From NCBI GenBank assembly GCA_003864495.1, contig ML133428.1, positions 806,001 through 870,000 on the forward strand: a stretch of DNA of 64,000 bases, read 5' to 3'. Every line of letters starts with the position of its first letter. Positions within the stretch are counted from its first letter, which is position 1. Shown here one piece after another: positions 35,301 to 47,300 of this stretch. The notes under the pieces are model-generated. The model searched no databases. It was not told where the DNA came from and saw only the letters and a list, made by a program, of their open reading frames with translations. The stretch is from Nemopilema nomurai. Its lineage: Eukaryota; Cnidaria; Scyphozoa; Rhizostomeae; Rhizostomatidae. Made by a program: the position numbers and the translations under genes.

Positions 35301-38300
35301 GTTTTAACGAAGTCCCACGTTATTACGAAAGAGTTACACTTAGGTGCGTATCACTGTTAAAGTGGCATCATGGATAGGCCAAGTGTCATGTCTAGGAACA
35401 TACATCCCCCGTAGTCCTATTCCTAAGCTTATCGAATGTGTTCTGTGTCAAAGACCGCGGCTTCATGTAGAGTTACCATGTGCGTTGCTTCCTTACAGAA
35501 CATGCACGAGGATAATCGCACTTCCCGTTGATGCCGTTTCTCTGAATGCCGTCATGCGCCTGACATTGAGGCTAACACGTGATTTCAAAATGGCGTCCAT
35601 CTTCTCTGAGGAAGGCGGACCCCGTGCCCTCTTGAAGCTGACTGAGAAATCCTCCTTTCCCGGGGTGATTCCCCTCGCTACCTCCCTCCTGAGGCACATT
35701 GTCGAGGATATGACAACTCTGCAGCAAATTCTGGAAACCGTGATTTGCGCCAAGTCATTAGGCGTTGGCAGCATTATCAGCGGGGTTGGCAAAAATTCGG
35801 TGGGAACGAAGGAGCTGCACTACGTCTTGCGGACACTGGGTCCGGCCGCCTGCCGCTGCCCGTCGCTGTTCAAGGAAGCCGTGAAACGACTTTTGCGAAT
35901 CCAGTTGCCTTCGCAGTTGCGCCGGGGCCAGACTGATGAACACGAATTGTCCATCCCTCCCAATTCGCCGCAAATCCTGAAGCTAGTGCAAGCGGCGCGC
36001 GTAGGCGTGTGGCGGGAATGTCACCTGCCAATGAAGGAACTGATCATTGTGCTGCTGGACTCACTCGTCGAGATCCACGCGGCAGAGCACAGGGAAGGCC
36101 CGAAGGAGGCCGCAGACAAGGGCAAAGTTGAAAAGGAGGCCGATGCAGAGGACACCAAGGAGGCCGATGCTGTTGTTGTCCCGGAACTGTCGGAGGGAAT
36201 TGTGCAGCAAGCAGACTTGGTAAGGAGGCTGACTGGAGAGCCAGTGGACGAAGAAGAGACTGACCGTGAGTTCCTGGCAATGCTGATTTCCTTGATACAA
36301 TTAGATACTTAATTCCACCCAACCGCTTCATTGAGTTCTACCAATAAAATTATTCATCATGAATTAAGTGTTCGGCAAGTCATTTTCCAGCCCCTATTTC
36401 TTGACTGTAGGCTGATTGATGTTCGATTGAATTGATCTGTTCCAATAAACATCCTTCGCCTTGGATAGAGTCGGTTGCAGAAGGCATCTGTGTTGAGCCC
36501 ATAACGTCTCTTGTGCTATTTGCAGCCCAGTTTCGCTATGTTAGAGTTAGCCGGTCAGTAAGTCGACTTTAATGGGTTGCCCCCTCTGATGTAAAGGGGA
36601 ATTGAGCATAGGAAATGGGGTTTATTTGGAGTAGAACACTAAACGGCAGGGCAAGTAATTTAAGGCCTTTTTTCTGCTTAATTAAAGTTATCTTGCAGCT
36701 TTTTTCGCGGGCTGGTTGACAGAAAAAATGTTGGTTTGACGTTTTTCTACTATCTTCGAATCTAGCTAATTAAGAAATCATTGTGCCTTTGGTGCGCCCA
36801 TTTATCGCAAACCTTTTCTCTACAGAAGAGTCAAGAAGGAGGCTTTCATCAGCTGTGTCACCGGAAGATATCAGTAACACCTTGGCACAGTCGCAAAAAG
36901 CGAAAAATAAGAAGAAGCCATCTACGATCGACAAGTCAAAGAAACGTCTCTTCTCAAAGCCCGTCATTTTGAAGCTTTTAGCAGAATTGACAAAAAGTTT
37001 CCCGGTAGTTGCAAAGATTATTGCAGAGCACATTTATGTTTCCAAAGCAAGCGAGAAGACTGCAAAGGTTTGTGTTGAAATTTATTAAATCCTCAAAGTT
37101 AAGGGGAAAGAATCAAGTTTAGTGGCAATCACAAAAAAGTCAAAGTACCTTTAAAGAGTTCCTTTAATGCACGAGTCAATAGCTTGAATTCTTGCTAAGA
37201 GCGGCTAAAAATGGTATGATCAATACAGTATTCGTTTAGTTATAAGGCGTTTCAGCAATAATAATGCAATAGTTTTGCAGAGCTCTAACTATTTGATGAC
37301 ATTACAAACATTTGATGACATTACTACTGAATTAAAGCCTTTGAACGTTTTGTTAGATGCAAGACGTTATTTGTTAGAAGCAAGATGCTATTTCGAATTG
37401 AGGTGATTCTTATTCGACCCCAGCATCTTTCTTTAAAGAGATTTAAGTCAGATTGAAACTGCCTCCATTTAATAGCCAGACAACTCAAGGGGTGTGACAG
37501 ATTTTGCGTGCTGGGAAATAGTTGTCTTATTCTACAGAACTTTTCACGCGTTGTGAAAATCGAGTCTTCTGCAAGTGGAAGAAGTTTGAAGGTCCTCTGT
37601 AGGCATGTTTCCTTTGAACCAATGGTTGTTATTTAGTCTTCTGAATAACCTTGTTTGCCTTGCAGTTCGATGGTCCGATTCTCGCCTTCATCTGTGACTC
37701 ACTGCTTCCTGCTGTTGGCCAAGACAGCACCGAGGCGTCGAACGTGCCTGCTTTGGCTAGCACACTGTTAGCCGTTATTGGCTCGTACTCGCAACTCCCC
37801 GAGGTCCACAATGCCTTGATAAGCGAGCTGAAGGCCACCCTAGGCCGGGCGTTGAATCTGCAGGAGAGCAAACTGAAGCACTCGCGTCTGCAGGCACTGT
37901 TCAACCTGATCGTGACCATCATCGAATCCACGTCACCTCACTCGGCCAATAGCGCGGGCAATAACGCGGGTAATAACGCGTCGAAGCTCAGCTTTGTGCG
38001 TCTGTTAATCAGAAAAGGCATGATCAATGATCTGGCCAAGGCCCCGCACAGCCTCGATCTGTCCAGCCCCTACCTGGTCAGTACTGTCAACAGCATGCTG
38101 AGGCCGTTGGAGAAGCTGGCCCTCTTGGCCTACCAACAAGTGCAGACGAGCAAGTCAGATACCAAGGAGGAACCCAAGCCCAGCGAAGAACGAAGGGCCG
38201 ATCAAGACAGTGAGCAGAATGACGGTGAGTTCGCATCTCCTTGTCTGGTCCTTCGAATCAATTTTTTCTTCCGGTCCTCCCTTTGCACCAAGTTGAAAAA

Positions 38301-41300
38301 CACGCACGAGCTCTCAGTGATTATTGTCTTGAAAGTTTCTTCGACACCATTGCAATAACTTACACATACGGGATAACAAATTTAGCTATTATACACTCTC
38401 AGCTTCTACAAGGTGTTCCCGTAGACTTTCTAATTAGAAGTAGCCACGCCCGAAGACCGTGGAATTGCATCCGATTGCCTTCTTTCATTTCATTCTCTAC
38501 AGCTTCTCTTTCGGTTGCTCTACGCCCCCCTTTTTCCATCCCACTCTCCCAAACTCAGCTTTTCGGCACCTTACTGACCCACATGTTGAAATTCCCCAAT
38601 TTCCATTTGCTCTCAATTCCTATCGTTGCTGTTCATTCGTTGTAGCTGCATCAGCACAGAGCTCCGCCAGTGCACAGGGGACCGATGCTGCAACAACGGA
38701 AAGAAGTAGCCAGTTAGACGGTAGGATGCAATTTCCTCACTTCCTTCTTATGCAGAGCGTACTGTAAATTTTAATGGCTGCTGCTGCAGTAATAATTCAT
38801 TGAAATTGTTTCGTTACTTTTGATAAAAGTTGTAGTAGTAAAAGTTAAAACATTAGTGGCTGGGTTTTTGTGCTCCTGAAATAAATGTACAATTATTTTG
38901 TGACATCGTCATTTCCAGTCAAGCTGAGTATATATTAATGGACGTCTTTGAAGGACGTCTTCCACGACAAAAATGTTTCAAATGCAAGACCTTTTTCTTG
39001 TTCGAGTACTAAGGGCCCGTTTTTCGTTGCCGCTGAACAGTTTCGTCAGCACTTAAAAGAAAAACATCAATCATGTGAAACGCTTTCGATCCGCAACACT
39101 TGTGGGTCGCATTCACAAGGTCGACTTATTGGTTTTTCTCTTTTCATCGTTTTCATATGAATAATGCCTCGTTTATTCCATTTTCAGGGATTCAAGCACT
39201 TTCTAATGCCGATTCTGGAGAACCGTCCACTCAGCCAAGCAGGCAAGAAGAGCCACCCAGCACCGAGCGCCCGCAGTATGGCCAACTGGAAAACATCATC
39301 GAGCAACTGCTGCAGCCAGTTGAAGGTAACGATGTCCTTTCGAAGGCACTCCACAGACGAATCAGTTTGTCATTATTTTTGTTGCTGTTGAGGTTTCCTT
39401 CAAAGCATCTCGAAACTCGGCCAGAGATGTCAAGAATTGTCATGTCCTAGCATGGCCTAGATGTTTCATTTTAGGCTGTGCTATTTATGACTTTGGCTGT
39501 AGATGCTGATATGGCTTATAAGCAAGTGAAAGTCTTAATAAGAAGAATGTTTTGGCAACTTAGAGTATTCATTAAAGTTTATGTATTGAATTTCAGGCGA
39601 GAATCGTGTCATCAGTGAAACTATTCGAAATATCAGAGCCGTGGAAGGTGTTGTAGAAGATCAAATCGTCATCGAAGCTCGAGATGATCAGCACCCAGGC
39701 GAGGACAGCTTTTCTGCGGCCTCGGAATCGTCGCACGACATGGTCGTAGAAGGGATCGATGAGACGGACGACAGCGGGGATGACGATGAAGATGACGACG
39801 ACGATGATGACGATGATGATGACGATGATGACGATGACGATGACGATAGCCTTATCAACGAAGAGGAAACGAACAGTGCAGGGGAAGAGGTAGTCGAGTC
39901 AGATGACGACGCCATCCCGAACTCACGCGAGTCGGACAACGAACGCACGGACACCCTTATGATCACTTTCAGTGGGATGGCTAATGTACCAGCGGACGAT
40001 TCCCAAGTTATAGGTATTGCTTTAGTTCTTTCACAGCAGCCTCGTTGGTTAGGTTTTGAATGTACAATGAAAAGAAGGATTTCCAAAAAAAATTGCCGAT
40101 ACGTAAATTTTCTCCTGGAAGGAAGTTATTTAATTGCCTGAATCCTCCTAATTTTTGATTTTGTTTTCTTAGAAGAGGAGAATGGGGTGGAGGACGAACG
40201 CAATAACGCGATCGATGAAGGAGACAGTGAAACCATAATCTTGGGGGAGTTGGGTTAGTAGAACCTTTTATAAGCTGGATAGCAATGCTGTAACACCAAG
40301 CGGTATCATCATGCCTATTATGGTATCGTCTTTGGTTCGCAAGATTAGTGGAGATTACCTTTGTTTTCTTTTGGTTTCTTAAACCGTGCTTCTGAGGACC
40401 CGCCAGTACTTTATTAATAGGTGAAAACTACTGTGTTTCATCGTAATTAATGACTTCTGTTCAAAACATGGGGAATTTTTATCTTCTTTGTTGCGTAGAC
40501 GGCCTAGATATTTATATTAGTTTTGAATTTCAGATGAAAATGAAGAAGAGGAAGATGAGGACGAGGATGAAGATCAAGATGACGATGGTGAGGACGACGA
40601 GGATGAAGAAGACGAAGATGATGTCATGGAGCTCTCGGACATGGACGCTGATGCCAACGTCGATGCAATTGAAGATTCGATCAACCTTTTCCAAGATGAC
40701 TTCGGACCGATGACTGCAGATAACGATGACAGTAGTAAGAATGGCATTCTAAGCCCTTACGCCAAATGCTTTTACATTAGCTTATAATTGTTACAGAGGT
40801 TTTAGAGAATAACCAAGGACTGGACTGCTAGCTCGTGAGACGACTAGGGCCATATCTAAATTTAAAGAAGCTTCCACCAGACTTCTATCGAACAGGGGTT
40901 TCGCTGAAGTCCTGTAAAAGAGCTCTTCAGAAGCAGATGTTTGTAAATCTTGATGACCAGCGCTGAATGACGGGCGGTTGATAACGAGCGATGTTTTGTT
41001 TCAGGTGCTACCATTGAACTGAATTTCCCCCGACGGCCTCACGCCGTTCATTTCCCTCTTTCATCCCGACTTCTTGACACTGACACATTGGACAGCTCCT
41101 CCGCAGCGAGCACCGCAATTCTGCAGCACCCGCTCCTAACAAGGCAGTCTGGGACCGAGCAACGGCTTTCGGGTAGACAGAGTCGTGGCCGCGGCTCAAG
41201 GAACGATCGTTTGGGACAAAGGCATGGTCACCAGACCCACACTCTGCACATCCACAACGCACAGTCAACAGGTAAGCTGTCACTGTTTACCGGGGGAGGG

Positions 41301-44300
41301 GACGAGGGGGGAGGAGACTTCTATCAGGAATTAATATTTAATGACATATGCTCTAGCCAATTTTGTCAAAGAAACATGATACTGGCACATATCAAAAGGC
41401 TTGGCTAACGTATGAAAGAGTATTCATGCAGTTAGAGCATATTGGCTATGCGCTTCTTGTGTTTATTGTCGCACATTCGAAGGTCATCAATCATGGACAC
41501 TGCCTTCCACCTTTTGGAAGTTGTTCTCCTGACTTATTTGGAAATGTATCTGCGATGCACACATTTCATTCACATTCAAATTTCATTCACTTAGAATAGA
41601 GGCAATTCTTCTATTATTCATTCCTCGTGTTTGTCCTTCCTCGCAGGCACAAGTTTCGCAAGGATCCTCGTCGGTGACAACATTCGTGTCGTGAGCCGCA
41701 ATTTGGATGACGTCAGTGATGACGTGTTGGTGGATTTCTTCGGTGACTCGCTAGATTCGTTTTCCATCCCGTTGCACTCCGTCCCTAATGCCCTGAACCG
41801 TTGGGCCTTCGAAAGCCGGCTTTTGGATGGCATGAGTGTGCACGATTGCGTCAATGCCATCAAGCCTGAGATCATCGACCATTTGGTGAAGCTGCAAATG
41901 GAAGAGTTGGAGAAGAAGCGCGAGGAAGAGCGGAAGAAGAAGAAGGAGGCCGCCGAGAACCTGGCCAGGAGTGAAGACAGTAAAGAGAAGAAGGAGGACA
42001 AGAAGGAGGACAGGAAACTGGACAATGCTCAGGTATTTTGGATCAAGATTTTGACTTCAAAGTCACCAGCTAAACAAGGCTGGCATGTGTGTTGCAAGTG
42101 ATTGTGGCACAACCCGCTTGACACAACTTGATACTTGGGCCAGTGGGAGCTCCCAGAATCAAGGGGCTCAGGATTCATGGCATTATACTGTATTACCTAG
42201 CACGGATGAATGCTTCAATCATGGGCTCTGATTCGATTCTATCGCTTTGCTTCAATCCTTTTGCTCTGAAATTTTAAATGGCACTAAGTGGCACCATATA
42301 ATTAAAATGATGCTAAGGTGGATTTTCAACAAATTTTCCTGAAAATTGATAATTTTTTCCAAAGTTTGACGTTTTTTATATGCATGAGGAATTTGATAAT
42401 GATGGTATTTAGCCTGGTGTGACCCTTGCGCTGTGTGTAAAACAACTGATTGATTTTGACCAGGGGGTCCCAGCACAGGCTGCACCAGCGCCTTCAAGCA
42501 CTGAAGGTAGTGTGACGTCATCAGCGTCAAACGCAGTGCCATCAAGAAGCAATGCAACACAAGGCACTGGAGCTAGTTCCGACCGAGAACTGCCCCCCGT
42601 CCCGGACATCACAGCGTCCGTATCTACACCATCACAAGCAGTGGCAGTGACGTCATCCGCTGAAAGGCCCAGTAGAGTAGCAACCGCCGATGCTGCGAGT
42701 GCTTTCTCGCAAGGTGAGTGTTGATGTTCGTTAGTGAAAGGTGTTTATGAGATGGTGATTTCTACGTCGTATTGCTAGTCATAAGAAACACACTCGTTCT
42801 TCGTAAACCCATGCTGTGAAGCCTAAGGTTAGGTATCATACGTACCATGTTTCTAAATTCATTATAAGAGTACATTTTACTAAACTGGTCCCAGCTTTCA
42901 ACATCACATGTGTTTGCCCGAAATACAAGTGTTTAGTACACTTGTATAATATATAAAATAAATTCTGAAAACATTATAATGAATAAGGCACGAAGCTAGG
43001 AGTTGCTTCTTCGTTTATTGCGAATGAATATACTTGGCCGTTTGTCTGAAACTGGAGCCTGTAGAACGGCTGCGGACTCGAAAGCATGTATCGATGGGAA
43101 ATCATTTTTTGTTGGCTGTCCAATATAGGAATCATCAGATACATTTTGTTTGGACCAGTTCTGCAAACCAACTGGCAAAAAATTGCAGGAACGATTCGCA
43201 TCCAAGCTTTCTAGACAAACCGATAATGAACCAGATTCTGCTTATCAGAAATCTTGTTAAGATTCTTTTTGTCAAACATCAGATATTATCATTCATATTG
43301 AATATTCAATTTGATCAAATATTAAATTAAATCATTTTGTATTATAAAATCTCAACCTTCTCTTAGCAGTGTACAGATAACATGAGCTTTTGATGTTTTG
43401 ATATTTAATAATTTATGTAAACAAATTCTCCATATGTGTTGATTAAGCTTTAACCAATTCCTAACAAGGCGCGTAAGTTTCTATCAATAAGACCTAGATT
43501 GCCAGAAAGAACAGAATTGTTGTTGTTTATCAAGGTCCAATGAGCTCATCTGTTGGCCACGTCGAGTCATCCAATCAGGGCCCGTTATCCGCTGCGAACG
43601 ACCCGCACACGCCCGCGAGTATGAACTCCATGTCTGCGGGACTTTCAAGAATAGATGCCTCTCTTTTCAACGAAACAACGCCGATTTCTGTCATCCAAGC
43701 CGACACGCCCCTTGCTCCTCCCGCCCCTGTGCGGCCTCGCGCCGAGATGCAAGCGCCCGAACTTGCAGTGGACCTTGCCTCTGCCATTTTGTCGCAGCTC
43801 ACCACCGCCTCCACAGCGGCAGTTACGAGCAGCGCAGCAGTAGCCACCCCCGTTGGTACGAATTTCTTACGTCAAACTACTGTTTTTTGCGAAAGTTTTC
43901 CGTTATGAGTCGCGTTGAAAATTTTTAAAGACACAAAACATTTTTTTCCAATATAAGTTGTTGATTTTAAGAAGTTCTTCTTAAGCATCTAAACAATGCG
44001 ACTTTGAATCAATTAACGCTTTTTTGCGAATGACCATTTTTAAAGCTGTTTATTTCTTGTTTTTTTGCAGTATCAGCATCTCGGCTGCTAAATTCTCTCG
44101 GCGATAGAATAGCGCAAAGTGCGATATTTAGGCCGGTTCAAGCGACGTCAGCATCATCTGCTGCTTCGGCAGTTAACGGTGAGAATGGTGAGCAAGTTGG
44201 TGACGTAGCAGAGCAGAACAGTGCCACTGTGCAGCCTGGAACGCAACAACAGCAGCAAGCCGGTCCCAGTGGTGTGCAAGACGCAAACACAGCCGAGTTG

Positions 44301-47300
44301 GAAGGTGTGCGCATTCCAGAAGGAGTGGACCAGTCTTTCCTTGATGCCCTGCCCGAGGATATCCGGTAAGACGCGTTTTAGCGTAGTTTGGCATCGTTTA
44401 GGCCTTCTTGAAGGTATGTGTACCTAGCAACAGAACGCGCAAGTAACTCTGCCACTCTGTTTATGTTTATCCTTGTATGTGGGTAGTCGAGATCGTCCTA
44501 CTTTCCTTGAAGCAGAAAGGGACACTTCTACTTGTGAAGCCTACAAAAGGCCTGTTCATGGTCTAGGCGATTTAGCATTGGCATGATTCATACTTTCTTG
44601 CTTTCGCATATTCATTGCTGTTCTTGTCTTCTTGTTCTCATTGCGCATGCGAATTCTTGCAGGCGAGAGGTACTAAGAGATCACCTGGGTATCCGTTCCC
44701 AAGGAGGCGAACAGCGGACAGAGGCGCCTGTGGCTGCGGCTCCTGACGCATCCTTGGTTGATGTCAGTCCGGAGTTTCTCGCTGCCCTACCCTCGGATAT
44801 TCAGGAGGAGGTAGATACTTTTGATGGGGTTTTGTCAATGCGTGACGTCAACTGTAGTCAACATGACGTCAGTTATGTGTCATATGTTTGCGACATAAAG
44901 CGTTTACGTGCACATCTACGTATATGACAGTTTTCGTGGTTTGCCACTTTTTCACCTAGCTTCTCTTTCCACTAAAGCTTGCAGATGTTAAACTCGTTAT
45001 CTAAAGTTAAATCCTTGGTTTCAGGAATCTGGCCACAGGTCTAAATTGCCAATCTGTATAAGGAAGCTTATATGAAGCGTGAAAAGACTTGATTTTATAG
45101 CAGGACATAAAAAACAGAGATGCTCTAAAGCATGCTAATTACTTCCCTGTTGATGTTCTTAAGCACGAAAATTTGCTGCTGTGTCACTCTAAAGCATGTG
45201 TCTTTCTCCCAGGTGCTTGAGCAGCAAAGACTAGAGCGAGCCCGACTGCAGGCGGCGCAAACGACGCCCGATCAGCCGGTGGACCCAGCCGCCTTCATAC
45301 GCAACCTGGCGCCAACACTAAGACGCCAGGTGCTGGCCGACATGGACGACACCGTGTTGGCGGTGCTGCCGCCGGACGTGAGCACCGAGGCGATGGGACT
45401 GCGCCGGGAGCTGGAACAGCGCCAGCTACAGTTCTTCCACGAGCGCGCTTTCGAGCAGACCAACGTGTTCTCCCAGTTGTTGCGGCACTCCGGCGCAAGG
45501 CCACGCCACCATGCGGCAGATGGGACGTTTCATATTGCGCCATTCAGAAGGCTGCATGCCAGTGGACAGAGTGGCTGGGGTATTCGACACGTGGACAACA
45601 ATAGCTCGGTGAAGGTAGTGTTGAACAAGCAACTGGTTGATCAAGAGAGCCTCGCCTGCTTGTTGGTGCTTCTGTTTCTAGACCAACCCAAACTGAACGT
45701 AGGCAGGCTGCACAGGGTGCTGAGGAACGTAACTTTCCACAGGGGCTCTAGGCTTTGGATTATCAAGGCCCTGATATCGATAGTGGGCAAGACTAGTGGT
45801 ATGAGCCCTGAAGCCAGGTCGCATAAGTCACCCGAGAAAGCCTCCGGTCATAAGCACACTGGGAAACAACGCATGCATTCTCAGGCTGATCTCCATCTCG
45901 AACGAAGCCAGTCCGACTCGATCCAGAACCCGTCGAATAACTGGCTTTCAAGAACCCTCGATTCGTCATTTGGACACCGGGTCGATTTATTTGAAGTCAG
46001 ACCAGCGACTGGCAAGTCATCTGACAAAGGAGCCTCCATTACAATCCATCCACATGCAGCCTCGTTTGTAAATAAGCGTGTTATAGAGGCATTACTGTTT
46101 TTGGCTAAAAATTTCCCGACAAGCTTTACGCCGTTCAATTCCAAGAAAGAAGAGGAAGAAAGCAAGACAGATGACAAGGCAAAGAGCGCTGATGCGAAGG
46201 AGGCCGTAGCTGAAGCTGCGGAGGAGAGATCTCGCGACCGGACTCCTGATACGGACTTTTGGACGATTCTCTACCGTTTGAACTCGATGGGACCTGGCCG
46301 CAAAGGTAAAATGCCTTTGAAGACACTTCGGGACACCTTTAAGGAAGAAAATGTTGACAGTTTCACTGATTCGCCCATTGGACAAATACTGACAATGCTG
46401 TCACACCCTGTGATCAAGAGGAACACGGCTCTCATTGACAAACTTTTGCGCCTCCTTGCGGTTGTCTCGATGTCCTTGCCAGAGGCGACAAAACCGGGCG
46501 AGCCCGCTGCCCCTGCGCCTGCATCTACGGAGGAGCCAGCCACAACACACCATGAAGCCACGCAACCAACGGTGACATTTGCATCCGAAGACACGATTGT
46601 GGAACGAAGCCCCCTGGTAGACACGAGTGACTTGGTATCCCAAGATGCCAATGACGTCATACCGAACCATGTGCAAGATGAAGATCACGACAATATCTAC
46701 CCTGGCGCTACGCACTTCTCGGAAACGTCGTCCATCACGTCTTCCCTGTTCGTGGAAGGCTCGCCCGCTCCCGTGGACACTGTGGAGATCGCCCGTTCCC
46801 CCAGGGCCGAATCCGTCGTCTCCTGCCTGTCAGATGGCACGTATGCTGCCCATAGTGACATCAGTGGAATAGCTCCCGAAGCACACGAGGAGCCCATGGA
46901 AATCGACAGGGCCTCACATGCCGTCAGTGACACCTCATCGAATGGTCAGCAGCAATCCTATTCAATTATTTGTTCCCAGTATTGTTTGGTCCTAAAATTC
47001 TCTTTTATTTTAGGTTTTTAGTTAAATGCCTATTGAGACCCAAAACGTAATTTTTGAGTAGTTTTACCTGCGTCTTTACCCATGTTCCACATGTCAATTA
47101 TAGGCTCTACCATCTTATCCAGTAAAGCTTTCATCTCTTTTTATATTTATCCATGAATAGTCAAATGTACAGTTGAGGCAAAATGCATTGGTTATTGTGG
47201 TATTTTACATTGACTACCATGTGGACTCTCATTTCGCAGGCACAAGAGCATCGCCAGTCAATATCCCATTGCTGTCACTCTCCAGCGGGTCATTCCAGAC

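Noticed and set aside
39688..40086. 132-codon minus-strand frame with a long poly-Ser run
   Set aside because: It is the antisense of the poly-Asp coding repeat in HUWE1; the serine run is simply GAT/GAC read on the other strand.
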